From Lutimonas halocynthiae (GTDB lineage: Bacteria; Bacteroidota; Bacteroidia; Flavobacteriales; Flavobacteriaceae): DNA of 64,000 nt. Both the position numbers and the translations under genes were made by a program. Below the pieces are notes generated by a model. It searched no databases. It was not told where the DNA came from and was given only the letters and a program-made list of their open reading frames with translations. Position 1 is the stretch's first letter, and each line of letters opens with the position of its first letter. Positions 34,527-43,899 of this stretch are shown here, piece by piece. The stretch spans positions 496,001 to 560,000 of the forward strand of contig NZ_JAUFQO010000016.1 in assembly GCF_030409835.1 (NCBI RefSeq), read 5' to 3'.

Positions 34527-36701
34527 TTAGGCTGGCTGTTGACTTTGCAATTCCTGCATCAGCTTATTCGATTCTTGTATTTTACCCAATTCCTTTAAAA
34601 TTAATGCTTTCAAATATTTTACTTCCGGATTATTAGCTTCTAACTTCAAGGCATCATTTATCATGGATTCCGCTTTTAAGAAATCCTTTGTTTGATAATA
34701 AAAAGTTGCCAGGTTATACATTGAACGACTATCCTCAGGATTTAATGCTATGGCCATTTTTAAATCTTGCTCGGCCAGTTCATTGTTTCCAATTTCAAAA
34801 TTTAGCAATGCCCTTAAATAATAAGGACGGCTGGCATTTGGTTCTTTATCCATCCAGGTGTTTAATGTTTCAAAAGCCTTATCTGTCTGGCCAGACATGC
34901 TATAGGCGGTTGCCAAATTAGTATAAACCGGGAATAACAAGCTATCCTTTTTTAAAGCAATTTCATAATGTTTTATTGCAGTTGTCACATCATTTGCCTG
35001 CATAAAGTAATCACCCAATTGCAAGCGTCCGGTTGAAAAATCTGCGTTACCAAAAAGCATTTCTTCCAATTCTTCTTTGGCCTTAAATAAACTCAATTTA
35101 TCGGCTTCACTCCAATCCTCACCTTGGAATCCAATTAGCAACTGAGCACTTCCTATTCTGACCAGCCTAACCGAGTCAGTCATATGCTTTTTGGCAATCA
35201 CAATTCTATCTTGAGGGTTCATATTTCTAAACTCCATCAACGCATTATATCTTACTACAGCAGAAGAATCATTTAAAGTGGCTATTAACGATTTTAAATC
35301 AGCCTCATTAGCAAAACTCAAGTTACTGATCACTGTGGACCTTGCAATTGCGGGATAGTTAAGATCACTGATGAATTCATTTAGCTTTTGTCTATCCTGC
35401 TGATTCAAATCGGTATTGGTACTCATTAACAAATAATCCGAAAAATGAGGTCTTCTTTCCTTTCCATACCAATCCACTACTTGCTGAGCGGCCCATTCTT
35501 CTGACTTATCTTTATGGCATTCATTACAAGCATTCGGTGTGCCATGACTTACGCTTTGATCTGGTCTTGGAACTCTAAAGCTATGGTCTCTTCTAAAATC
35601 GTTACCCATATAAAACCTGCCGGTCATATGACAATTAATACAAAGACTAGCTTCAGTGTTTTCTTTATGAAAATGATGTTTGGGAGATTCGTAGGTATCT
35701 GGAACATGACATTGCAGGCAAAGCTTGTTTCCCGTCATTTTTAATTTATTACTATGAACGTTATGACAATCTCCGCATTTTATGCCTTGTGCATGCATTT
35801 TACTTTGCAGAAACGAGCCATAAACATAATCCTCTTCTAGTATTTGTCCATCTAAATGGTAGTAGTCTGAAGATATATTTTGTACCAGATACTGGTCTTC
35901 AAAATTAAGTCCAGGAATCAAATCTTTAGTAAGTTTTACGCGTCTTGCATGACAAGGGGCACACATATTCATTTGTGCAGTCTGATCATTTCCGAGTACC
36001 ATGTACATATTACCCTCTGTAGCTCCTGAATTAGCCCAATTTAAGTGTTGGGCTCCTGGCCCGTGACAACTTTCGCAGCTTACGTTGATCGATGAATATG
36101 TTGTGTGAAAAGAATCCTTCTCTACAAAATAATTTTTTTTCAAATTGGTTGAATGACATTCTGCACACATGGTATTCCAATTCTGCGCTCCCCTGCTCCA
36201 ATGCAACCAATCGGTAATCACGATTTCATCACCTGCATATTGATGAAACCATTTTTTATCTAAAGTGTCCCAGGTGACTCTTAAAACCTGCTTCTTACCA
36301 TCCTTAAAATCAATGATATACTGTTGTAAAGGGGTAAGACCAAAGACATAGGCTAACTTATACTCATTCACTGAGCCGTCCAATTCGGTCGTCCTTACAA
36401 AAAAATCAGACTCTTTCTTGAAAAAGAAATAGTTGACACCATCTATACTTGCTTCTGCATCATTAAAATCTCCTAATACAGTTTCATCTGAAACGGTTTG
36501 CATCGCTTTATCATGATGAGATCCCTGCCAATCCTTTGCAGCATCCTCATGGCATGAAATACAATTTTGGTCTCCAACATAGCCGTCACCTGTTACCGCT
36601 ATCTGTTCAGATAATTTTTGATAAGGTTCATTATCGCTCGATTTCTTACAAGAAGCAAGGAAAATAAATAAGAGAGCCACATAAAAAATGGTGTTTTTCA
36701 T
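34527..36701 (-). CDS. Octaheme cytochrome c lipoprotein with HEAT-like and TPR repeats
   Basis: I start at the ATG at 36699-36701 (MKNTIFYVALLFIFLASCKK), giving a lipoprotein signal and 724 residues. Eight CxxCH heme sites are visible in order: CISCH, CAECH, CESCH, CAPCH, CGDCH, CLQCH, CINCH, CNECH, spread from about residue 50 to 395. Residues about 440-530 look like HEAT-type repeats (ALMEFRNMNPQDRI, GSAQLLIGFQG). From about 545 onward there are TPRs (ALKKDSLLFPVYTNLATAYSMSGQTDKAFETLN, AIALNPEDSRSMYNLATFYYQ). The architecture matches multiheme cytochromes with TPR tails common in Bacteroidota and Planctomycetes. The lipid anchor places it in the periplasm or at the cell surface. Electron partner unknown. 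Confidence 0.9.
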   Translation of the reverse strand: MKNTIFYVALLFIFLASCKKSSDNEPYQKLSEQIAVTGDGYVGDQNCISCHEDAAKDWQGSHHDKAMQTVSDETVLGDFNDAEASIDGVNYFFFKKESDFFVRTTELDGSVNEYKLAYVFGLTPLQQYIIDFKDGKKQVLRVTWDTLDKKWFHQYAGDEIVITDWLHWSRGAQNWNTMCAECHSTNLKKNYFVEKDSFHTTYSSINVSCESCHGPGAQHLNWANSGATEGNMYMVLGNDQTAQMNMCAPCHARRVKLTKDLIPGLNFEDQYLVQNISSDYYHLDGQILEEDYVYGSFLQSKMHAQGIKCGDCHNVHSNKLKMTGNKLCLQCHVPDTYESPKHHFHKENTEASLCINCHMTGRFYMGNDFRRDHSFRVPRPDQSVSHGTPNACNECHKDKSEEWAAQQVVDWYGKERRPHFSDYLLMSTNTDLNQQDRQKLNEFISDLNYPAIARSTVISNLSFANEADLKSLIATLNDSSAVVRYNALMEFRNMNPQDRIVIAKKHMTDSVRLVRIGSAQLLIGFQGEDWSEADKLSLFKAKEELEEMLFGNADFSTGRLQLGDYFMQANDVTTAIKHYEIALKKDSLLFPVYTNLATAYSMSGQTDKAFETLNTWMDKEPNASRPYYLRALLNFEIGNNELAEQDLKMAIALNPEDSRSMYNLATFYYQTKDFLKAESMINDALKLEANNPEVKYLKALILKELGKIQESNKLMQELQSQQPA

Positions 36702-36740
36702 AGAAAGATGATATGGAATGCTAAAATAGGTCATTCATAA

Positions 36741-36775
36741 AAAAAGACCTAAGAAATTCTTCAGGTCTTTTTGTT
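36741..36775 (-). terminator. Intrinsic terminator of the asparagine-catabolism operon
   Basis: AAAAAGACCT at 36741-36750 pairs with AGGTCTTTTT at 36763-36772, with further AAGAA/TTCTT pairing inside. The minus-strand T run follows. It lies 18 bp past the porin stop, separating the operon from the octaheme cytochrome gene. Confidence 0.8.
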
Positions 36776-36792
36776 TGTCAATTTGCAATATG

Positions 36793-37971
36793 TTAGAAGA
36801 TATGTAAGGGTGAAATAACACCTATCATAAATCTGCTTGTACTATAATCTTGCAATCCTACTCTTGATTCTGCATAACTTGAATAATCGTATTTCCTACC
36901 TACATAGGTGGCGAAAAATTTCAAATTAATGTCTTTCCACGGATAGAATTCAAGTGATGGAACTACTCCATAACCCTTTCGCCAATCATCAGTGGTTTTC
37001 TGAGGATCCACATCAGAAAGCCATTTCGCTGTATCTATAAATCCAGAGAAGCTAAACCCCCATTTTTCCGCAAAGCGATAATCAATTCGAGTCCAGTGAC
37101 TGTAATAAAGCGTGTTCTGCAAGGCATACGGATATATATCATCAGGCACATCTCTGCTGATAATACCAGTTCTGTCAAGGTCTTCCTTACTCCATTTAAA
37201 ATCATAGGCTATGGTCCATTTATCCAAAGTCAATAAATTTCCGAGCGCTATATAGTTTTTAAAAGTATCTTTGGCTTCATTAAATAAGGAATAAGACCAT
37301 AAGGTGGTGAACTTTCCATCCCAAAACTTTCCACGCCAATTCCCTACTACTGCCAATGGAATATCTGACCCTTCTAAACCAGGAAGGCCTTGGTAAATTT
37401 CTTCAAAAGATTGCGTCCTGGAATTCAGAATCTGGAAGGAAAAACCATTCCGTTCTGTGGCCTGCCAGTACACGCCAACCCCGGTAAGAAAGTTATCTGC
37501 CTGCTCAATGATATCTGAATACTCAAAGATATCTATTGGATTCAGATCAAACTCAATACCTCCCCAATCTGCATAGGTCTTACCTAAAGTAAGATTCACC
37601 TTATCTGACAAGGTAAAAGTTAAATAAGCAAAATCAACTCCTTTAATAATCTTGTCTATTGTTTGCGGCTCAAAAGTACTTGTGTACCTGTGTCTAAATC
37701 TAAAATAGATTTTCTCATGCACATAGCCTTTGATTTCCAGTCTAAATTGTTCCACTCTAAATTTAGATTCCTGGTGTTCACCCTCGTAAAAATCACTTCT
37801 AAAAGCAATTTGAGTATTGGCAATCATGTCAACATTTTTCAACAATGATTGCTTACTTACGGGAATCAAGCTTCTGTAAGTATTGGTTGTATCAGACTGT
37901 CTGTTTTGTGCTTGCCCTACAAAGGCAAATAACAGTATAATCAAACCATATATAAATTTAAAATTTCTCAT
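36793..37971 (-). CDS. Outer-membrane porin (phosphate-selective-porin O/P-like)
   Basis: A 392-residue protein with signal peptide (FIYGLIILLFAFVGQAQ). The mature part shows long amphipathic beta strands: FRVEQFRLEIKGYVHEKIYFRFRHRYTS near residue 70, DFAYLTFTLSDKVNLTLGKTYADWGGIEF, FTTLWSYSLFNEAK, KWGFSFSGFIDTAKWL and a C-terminal FMIGVISPLHIF. It resembles the OprO/OprP porin superfamily. It sits 17 bp after the asparaginase gene, so it may admit asparagine, aspartate or dicarboxylates to the periplasm. That substrate is inferred from context only. Confidence 0.75.
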   Translation of the reverse strand: MRNFKFIYGLIILLFAFVGQAQNRQSDTTNTYRSLIPVSKQSLLKNVDMIANTQIAFRSDFYEGEHQESKFRVEQFRLEIKGYVHEKIYFRFRHRYTSTFEPQTIDKIIKGVDFAYLTFTLSDKVNLTLGKTYADWGGIEFDLNPIDIFEYSDIIEQADNFLTGVGVYWQATERNGFSFQILNSRTQSFEEIYQGLPGLEGSDIPLAVVGNWRGKFWDGKFTTLWSYSLFNEAKDTFKNYIALGNLLTLDKWTIAYDFKWSKEDLDRTGIISRDVPDDIYPYALQNTLYYSHWTRIDYRFAEKWGFSFSGFIDTAKWLSDVDPQKTTDDWRKGYGVVPSLEFYPWKDINLKFFATYVGRKYDYSSYAESRVGLQDYSTSRFMIGVISPLHIF

Positions 37972-37988
37972 AATTGGTTTCTATATGA

Positions 37989-39062
37989 TTAGTAAGTATA
38001 AAACAGTTTCTGAATATCCTCCAAGCTCCTGTCTTTTTGTAAAGCCAACATGAGTAATACCCTTGATTTTTGAGCATTCAACTCATCAGAAGCTATGGTT
38101 TTATTTTCATCATCATTAACTTCCGCATTTCTTAAAACATACCCTGTTGGCACTCTCGTGCTGCGTACCACAACAATACCACTTTCAGCTGCTTTTTTGC
38201 ATGCTGCTAAGGTGGCTGCGTTCATGTTCCCGTTTCCTACACCTGCAATAACAATACCTTTCGCCCCTGCTTTTATTGATAAATCAACTAAATCTGCTGG
38301 TGTATCGACTCCTGAATAAATAATATCAACTCTTGGTAAACTTGTCACGCCATGTACGCTAAATTCACTATCAAGTCCATGAATACCATGTGGTTTGCTG
38401 TAAAATTCATGTCTTCCGTAAATCACTGCACCTGTTAAGCCATGCATGGGAGACATAAAAGTTTGGACAGAAGTTGTATTTGTTTTTGTGACGCCATGGG
38501 CTGAATGGATCTGATCATTCATTACCACCAGAACACCATGACCTTTGGCCTTAGTGTTAGCTGCTATGGCAACGGCATTATATAAATTTAAAGGACCTTC
38601 AGCGCTTACTGCTGTCGAAGGTCTCATAGAACCAGTCGTTACAACCGGTTTATCGCTTTTTACAACTAAATTTAAAAAGAATGCTGTCTCTTCTTGCGTA
38701 TCGGTACCATGGGTGATAACTATGCCGTCAACATCATCTGTTGCCAAGAGCTCATTAATTCTATTGGCTAATTTTAACCAAATTTCAACGCTCATGTCTT
38801 GAGAACCTACATTTGAAACTTGTTCACCGGTTACATTGGCCAGGTCAGTTATTCCTGGAACAGCAGCTATCATTGTTTCAATACCTACTTGACCTGAGGT
38901 ATAACCTGCCTGGGTTCCACTGTCAGCTGAACCAGCTATAGTACCTCCTGTTGCTAAGATTACAACATTTGGCAAATCTTTATTTTGAGCGAATGCAGAT
39001 GGCGTTATGGCTAAAACCAATAACAACAACATGAGTTTGTTTAAAAGGGGGTGGCTTTTCAT
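37989..39062 (-). CDS. ansB: Periplasmic type II L-asparaginase
   Basis: Hydrolyses L-asparagine to aspartate and ammonia. The 357-residue protein has a strong signal peptide (LLLLLVLAITPSAFAQ), so it acts in the periplasm. Catalytic motifs: VVILATGGTIAGSA with the nucleophile Thr, DGIVITHGTDTQEETAFF with the second Thr and Asp, TTGSMRPSTAVSAEG, and a C-terminal SRVLLMLAL that completes the fold. The next gene in the operon encodes a signal-peptide-bearing aspartase that would use its product. Gaps are 35 bp to aspartase and 17 bp to the porin. Confidence 0.95.
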   Translation of the reverse strand: MKSHPLLNKLMLLLLVLAITPSAFAQNKDLPNVVILATGGTIAGSADSGTQAGYTSGQVGIETMIAAVPGITDLANVTGEQVSNVGSQDMSVEIWLKLANRINELLATDDVDGIVITHGTDTQEETAFFLNLVVKSDKPVVTTGSMRPSTAVSAEGPLNLYNAVAIAANTKAKGHGVLVVMNDQIHSAHGVTKTNTTSVQTFMSPMHGLTGAVIYGRHEFYSKPHGIHGLDSEFSVHGVTSLPRVDIIYSGVDTPADLVDLSIKAGAKGIVIAGVGNGNMNAATLAACKKAAESGIVVVRSTRVPTGYVLRNAEVNDDENKTIASDELNAQKSRVLLMLALQKDRSLEDIQKLFYTY

Positions 39063-39097
39063 AATATTAAATTTTAAGTTTTTGATTAATGATTGTT

Positions 39098-40585
39098 TTA
39101 TTTGTTTTCATATATAGATTTGTCAAGACCAGTCATATTTTCGGGTGACAATAATGTTTCTATTTGTTCTTCAGTGAGCAGTTTTTGCTCTCTAACTAAT
39201 TCTAAAATTCCTTTTCCTGTAGCTTTTGATTCTTTTGCAAGTTCATCACCAACATGATGACCTAAAATTGGATTTAATGCAGTAACGATTCCAATAGTAG
39301 TTTCAAGGTTCCGTTTATGAACTTCTTCATTTACGGTTATTCCATCGATGCATTGGATTCTAAAAGCATTCATCGTATTGGTGAGGATTTTCTGTGATTC
39401 GAAAATCGAAAGACCTACAACGGGTTCATAAGCGTTTAACTGAAGATCACCATCAGAAGCCGCCATATTTACGGTTACATCATTTCCAATAACTCGATAA
39501 CTAACAAAAGCCATCAACTCAGGAATCACAGGGTTCACCTTTCCTGGCATAATTGAAGAGCCCGGTTGTCTTGGCGGTAAATTAATTTCAAAAAGACCAT
39601 TTCTCGGTCCGGAAGAAAGATTGATCAAATCATTTGAGATCTTGGAAAGGGTTGTCGCCAATGTTTTCAAGGCTGAGGAATAGACTACAAATCCTTGTAA
39701 ACTTGATGTTGCAGCTATCATATCCTCTGCATTGCTAAGATCATATCCTGAAATTTCCCTAAGGTGCTTTATAACATATTTATCATAGCCTTCTGGTGCG
39801 TTCAACCCGGTACCGATAGCAGTACCTCCCATATTGAGCATCAGTAATGATTTACTTGCATGCTCTATATTGGAAATATCCCATTCTAACATTGCTGCGA
39901 AAGAGTGAAATTCCTGACCAACGGTCATAGGCACGGCATCCTGAAATTCAGTTCGCCCCATTTTTACAATATCAATATACTTATGACCCAAAGTTCTAAA
40001 TGAAACTTTTAGTTCATTCAGCTCTTTTAACAATTTGTCATTATGCAACAACATCCCTAATTTCAAAGAAGAAGGATATGTATCATTGGTAGATTGCGAC
40101 ATATTAAGATGGTCATTTGGAGATATTTTGCTGTAATCCCCTTTTTTATGACCTGATTTTTCAAGCGCAATATTTGCCAGGACTTCATTGGCGTTCATAT
40201 TTGTTGATGTACCAGCACCCCCTTGATAGAGGTCTATTGTGAACTGATCTAAATATTTTCCTGCGATTACCTCGTTACAAGCTTCTTCAATAGGTTTTAA
40301 GATTTCAGGTTTCATTTTTCCAGCATCAGTATTGGCCTGGGCGCAAGCCAATTTCACCATGCCCCATGCTTTAATAAAATCAGGGTAGTCATTAATATAC
40401 TGGCCTGAAATTTGAAAATTTTCCATACCTCTGGCAGCCTGTGCGCCATAATAGGCATCTATGGGAACTTTAACATCACCCAAGAGATCTGTCTCAGTTC
40501 TAAATTCCTGAGCATAAGATAAATTTGTTAGTCCTGTTACAATTAGCAGCACTGATAGAATTGTTAATTTGTTAAATAATTTCAT
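39098..40585 (-). CDS. aspA: Aspartate ammonia-lyase with an N-terminal signal peptide
   Basis: Deaminates aspartate to fumarate and ammonia. I start at the ATG at 40583-40585 (MKLFNKLTILSVLLIVTGLT...YAQ); the frame extends four codons further to a GTG. The first about 26 residues are a clear cleavable signal peptide, absent from cytosolic aspartases. The mature enzyme begins FRTETDLLGDVKVPIDAYYGAQ, matching the aspartase N-terminus. Other motifs: GGAGTSTNMNANEVLAN, NMSQSTNDTYPSSLK, GRTEFQDAVPMTVGQEF and the superfamily signature GSSIMPGKVNPVIPE with the catalytic Ser. 495 residues. A periplasmic location would be unusual for this enzyme. Confidence 0.92.
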   Translation of the reverse strand: MKLFNKLTILSVLLIVTGLTNLSYAQEFRTETDLLGDVKVPIDAYYGAQAARGMENFQISGQYINDYPDFIKAWGMVKLACAQANTDAGKMKPEILKPIEEACNEVIAGKYLDQFTIDLYQGGAGTSTNMNANEVLANIALEKSGHKKGDYSKISPNDHLNMSQSTNDTYPSSLKLGMLLHNDKLLKELNELKVSFRTLGHKYIDIVKMGRTEFQDAVPMTVGQEFHSFAAMLEWDISNIEHASKSLLMLNMGGTAIGTGLNAPEGYDKYVIKHLREISGYDLSNAEDMIAATSSLQGFVVYSSALKTLATTLSKISNDLINLSSGPRNGLFEINLPPRQPGSSIMPGKVNPVIPELMAFVSYRVIGNDVTVNMAASDGDLQLNAYEPVVGLSIFESQKILTNTMNAFRIQCIDGITVNEEVHKRNLETTIGIVTALNPILGHHVGDELAKESKATGKGILELVREQKLLTEEQIETLLSPENMTGLDKSIYENK

Positions 40586-40619
40586 TGTGTGATTCACTAA
40601 TAGAGGTTAATAATATATT

Positions 40620-41948
40620 TTAGGTTAAATAGGTAATAAGTAATGCGATAACCACTGCAGAAAATGTGGTAATAAGTCCTGGCAGCATAAAACTGTGATT
40701 TACCAGTCGGTTACCAATTTTTGTGGTTCCGGTTTGATCAAATGATATAGCAGCTAGTATGGTTCCATAAGTAGGTAAAACAAAGAATCCATTCACTGCT
40801 GGATAAAGTGCAATTAAAAGCTCTGCATCAAGCCCCAGGGCCAATCCAACGGGCATCAACGTTACCACCGTTGCAGCCTGACTAAATAACATTATCGACA
40901 AGGTAAATAAACCAAAACCAAACACCCATTGATAACCTTCTATGGCATTTGAAATACTATCAATAATTAAAATCCTGTTTCCTTCAAAAAACGAGGAGCC
41001 CAACCACGAGATTCCAAGAATTGAAATCAGCGCGACAATACCGCTCTTCATAATACTACCGCCTACTGCCTTGCCAGCATCTGCTTTAAAAATAATCATG
41101 ATAAATCCTGCGATGGCTAGCATGATGACCATAATAGCGGGGCCCATACCAATCTGATCTTCTGTAAGCTGACCATCAACCATCCATTGATAAGTAGGCC
41201 TGATTTCAGGAAATATACCGATAATGACAACCATAATAATGGCTAAGAAAAACATCATTGTAGATCCCTTTGCTTTTCTTAAGGATGCCTTTGTAGGTTC
41301 TTCCGAAGAAGCCAAATCTTTTATCTTGCCATCCTTTAATCTTTGTTGATAGATAGGGTCATCGGCCAACTCTTTTCCTTTTCTATATACGCTAAATGAA
41401 CCTATTATAACCGCAATTAATGTGGAAGGAATAATGACCATCATCATTCGAGGAAGACTCACTCCCATAACAGACAATATACCCAGCATGGCAACTGTAG
41501 CGGCTGATATAGGTGAAGCCACTAGTCCTTGCATCGCTGCTATATCAGTCATGGCAATAGGCCGTTCAGGTCTGATTCCTGATTTTCTCGATATCTCTGC
41601 AATTACAGGTAATAAGGCATATATTACGTGCTGTGTACCCGCTGCTAAAACCAATATATAAGTAACCAAAGGGGCTACAAAAGTGATATGCTGAGGGTGC
41701 TTTCTCATAATCTTCTCTGCAACACCAACGAGGTAATCAAGGCCCCCAGCTGCTTCCATGGTTGAGAGTGCAGTGATCACAGCTAAAATCATACCCAACA
41801 CAATTATTGGGGGGCTTCCAACGGGCAATCTAAATGCGAAAATAAATATGACTAGTCCAATACCAGCAATGGTTCCCATTGCTATTCCTCCTATTCTGGC
41901 ACCGATAATAATGATGGCCAAAAAAATGATCAATTCAATCCAGAGCAT
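40620..41948 (-). CDS. Anaerobic C4-dicarboxylate transporter, DcuA/DcuB family
   Basis: A 442-residue inner-membrane carrier. Ten or more hydrophobic segments are visible, starting LWIELIIFLAIIIIGARIGGIAMGTIAGIGL. The family-typical early regions TALSTMEAAGGLDYLVGVAEKI, LVLAAGTQHVIYALLPVIAEIS and DIAAMQGLVASPISAATVAMLG match Dcu proteins. A cytosolic loop lies around residues 190-225, and a late pair VVTLMPVGLALGL and FFVLPTYGTILAAISFD completes the fold. Dcu carriers exchange fumarate, aspartate or malate for succinate. The gene directly precedes aspartase (34 bp), so fumarate/succinate exchange is the simplest reading. Confidence 0.93.
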   Translation of the reverse strand: MLWIELIIFLAIIIIGARIGGIAMGTIAGIGLVIFIFAFRLPVGSPPIIVLGMILAVITALSTMEAAGGLDYLVGVAEKIMRKHPQHITFVAPLVTYILVLAAGTQHVIYALLPVIAEISRKSGIRPERPIAMTDIAAMQGLVASPISAATVAMLGILSVMGVSLPRMMMVIIPSTLIAVIIGSFSVYRKGKELADDPIYQQRLKDGKIKDLASSEEPTKASLRKAKGSTMMFFLAIIMVVIIGIFPEIRPTYQWMVDGQLTEDQIGMGPAIMVIMLAIAGFIMIIFKADAGKAVGGSIMKSGIVALISILGISWLGSSFFEGNRILIIDSISNAIEGYQWVFGFGLFTLSIMLFSQAATVVTLMPVGLALGLDAELLIALYPAVNGFFVLPTYGTILAAISFDQTGTTKIGNRLVNHSFMLPGLITTFSAVVIALLITYLT

Positions 41949-42020
41949 TTCTTTCGGTTTTAGTTAGATACTCACTAAAATACGAAGAATAACGGAATAA
42001 ATTCAATAGACAATTAGGAA

Positions 42021-42800
42021 CTATTCAATGCCACCTACAGGATAATGGGGTAAATCTTCACTTTTATTCTTTTTACGTAGGTCGGGTGATAAATAAAAGA
42101 ATAATCGGATAGTGTGATTCAGGTCATACTGATAACCACTATATTTTTGTTGAAATACAGCCATGTAGCCAAAATCAAAAGACCATTCTTTGTTAAGTCT
42201 ATGGGTCATCCCCACAAAAAGTCTGTTTTGATCAAAGGTATTGTAAACAATTTCCTCTCCAAAATGAAATAAGATTTCATCAGACAACACTAAGCGTGGC
42301 TTCTTTTCATCCTCAAAAACCCTGATTGCTGCTGAAAACAAAAACCTAACGCGATTTGAAAAACGAACTCGATCTACTGAACCATCTGGATCAAGAACCT
42401 CGTGCCATCTTTGTTCATTTCTTATCCGCTGAAGAAACCGAGTTCTTCCATTTTCGCTTCTCCAAAGAAATTGCTGATAAATCCTCTTTTCTAATGCGTA
42501 GTTAAACCCTCCGTCCAATGCAGGAGATGCCAACCATAGCGCTGCTGCTCCACCAGCCACTGACATTTTATCATTCAACCAGTATACACCACCCGCTCTA
42601 ATAAAATAAAAGTTGGGGTCTTTTATAAAATCATCTCTTCTTATGTGAAAATCACCCATTGCTCCCCAATGGTCACTAAAACGCCAGGTTGAATTGATAC
42701 TTGTCCAGAATTGCACTTGATTATCAATTTCCTTCTCTTCTTGAGCTCTTGCTGAGTAACAAGTAATAAGCAAAATTATGATTGTGGTTATTTTCTTCAT
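42021..42800 (-). CDS. DUF2490 family outer-membrane protein
   Basis: I start at the ATG at 42798-42800 (MKKITTIIILLITCYSARAQ), which gives a clean signal peptide and 259 residues; the longer frame adds 14. The mature part has DUF2490 features: VQFWTSINSTWRFSDHWGAMGDFHIRRDD, FYFIRAGGVYWLNDKMSVAGG, RTRFLQRIRNEQRW and FSNRVRFLFSA, ending YDLNHTIRLFFYLSPD. It is the first gene of the minus-strand run toward the Dcu carrier (72-bp gap) and may be co-transcribed with it. Function is unknown. Confidence 0.82.
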   Translation of the reverse strand: MKKITTIIILLITCYSARAQEEKEIDNQVQFWTSINSTWRFSDHWGAMGDFHIRRDDFIKDPNFYFIRAGGVYWLNDKMSVAGGAAALWLASPALDGGFNYALEKRIYQQFLWRSENGRTRFLQRIRNEQRWHEVLDPDGSVDRVRFSNRVRFLFSAAIRVFEDEKKPRLVLSDEILFHFGEEIVYNTFDQNRLFVGMTHRLNKEWSFDFGYMAVFQQKYSGYQYDLNHTIRLFFYLSPDLRKKNKSEDLPHYPVGGIE

Positions 42801-42898
42801 AAGGAGCACAAAAATACGGAATAGAGACAGAAATATTCTCAATAAAAAGATGAATCTAAGAAAACGGTTTCGCTACTAAAATATTAGAATAAGGTTCA

Positions 42899-42932
42899 TA
42901 AAAAAGGCCTAAGTAATTAAACTTAGGCCTTT
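42899..42932 (-). terminator. Intrinsic terminator after the Gly/Tyr-rich lipoprotein
   Basis: AAAGGCCTAAGT, loop AATTAA, ACTTAGGCCTTT. Perfect 12-bp stem followed by T on the minus strand. Confidence 0.85.
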
Positions 42933-42953
42933 CAAATTATTGAAAATTTTATC

Positions 42954-43631
42954 TTATTTTTTCAACTGCTTCAAAACCGCATCCGCATAAGGAGGAGCTA
43001 CTTTTGAAATAGATTTTGGATCAGTAATATCAATTGCAATTACACCTAATAATTGCTTCCCTGGTTCCAAGTCTAAATTATAAATTACAGTTTCTAAGTT
43101 GTAAGTTTCTGAAGTATAAGTTCTGGTTTCTGAAGGAACATATGATCCACCATAACCGTAACCATAAGGAGAATATACACGTCCGTAATATCCACCGAAT
43201 CCACCGTAATAGCCACCATAATAAGATGGGTAGTAACCACCTGAAACATAACCACCAGTTTCTGACGTTACAATTTCTTTACTCATGTCTTTTAAAACAG
43301 TAAGTACAACACCTTTATAGCCTTCATTCTTAATAATCTGAACTCTTTGAGCAATTTGCTCTTCAGTTAATTGTTCGTTCTGTTTCATTGCTGGGAATTT
43401 TTTATAACTCTCCGTTGCATCAACTCCGCCAGCTCTTAATCTTTCAGCAATTTCTTGCTCAAATCTTTGTCTTCCAACCATATCATCTGATCTGGCAATT
43501 ACCAAAATTTTGGCACCTGCAAGAGTCTCTATTTCATCAGCCTTCCAAGAATCAACTACTTTAATACCTGAACAGCTTCCAAAAATTAATGCCATAGACA
43601 ATAGCATTACAAATTGTTTAAATCTTTTCAT
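42954..43631 (-). CDS. Lipoprotein with Gly/Tyr-rich segment
   Basis: I start at the ATG at 43629-43631 (MKRFKQFVMLLSMALIFGSCSG), giving a lipoprotein with Cys at residue 20 and 225 residues; the longer frame runs into the promoter region. Residues about 25-125 form an alpha/beta domain with VVDSWKADEIETLAGAKILVIA and GRQRFEQEIAERLRAGGVDATES, then GYKGVVLTVLKD, resembling DUF4136-like envelope lipoproteins. Residues about 135-170 are a low-complexity Gly/Tyr/Ser stretch of GGYY-type repeats. A final beta region (TYNLETVIYNLDL) follows. No enzyme motif is seen. Location is periplasmic membrane face. Confidence 0.72.
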   Translation of the reverse strand: MKRFKQFVMLLSMALIFGSCSGIKVVDSWKADEIETLAGAKILVIARSDDMVGRQRFEQEIAERLRAGGVDATESYKKFPAMKQNEQLTEEQIAQRVQIIKNEGYKGVVLTVLKDMSKEIVTSETGGYVSGGYYPSYYGGYYGGFGGYYGRVYSPYGYGYGGSYVPSETRTYTSETYNLETVIYNLDLEPGKQLLGVIAIDITDPKSISKVAPPYADAVLKQLKK

Positions 43632-43832
43632 ATTCGTTTTAATATTAATTAATTTTAATAAGTGTTTACAAATATATATTTTTTTCAATGAAATGACTTG
43701 AAATACTCAAATAAACTGAATGCTGATTATCATATTTATTCTTTAGTGTAACCAATAAATCAAGGCTAATTCTTCTGTGCCTAAATGTTTTACAAAACAC
43801 ATCGATTATTTTCTAAAATAATATTGAAAATG

Positions 43833-43864
43833 TTTGCAGGATTCTATTCCATATAATACATTTG
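43833..43864 (+). promoter_or_regulatory. Strong Bacteroidota promoter of the tRNA unit
   Basis: TTTG at 43833-43836, 20-nt spacer, TACATTTG at 43857-43864. Both elements match the Bacteroidota sigma consensus exactly. Transcription should start near 43870, about 30 nt before tRNA-Ser. Confidence 0.75.
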
Positions 43865-43899
43865 CAGACCTAAAAATTAGTTCTTTAAAATAGGAAATT

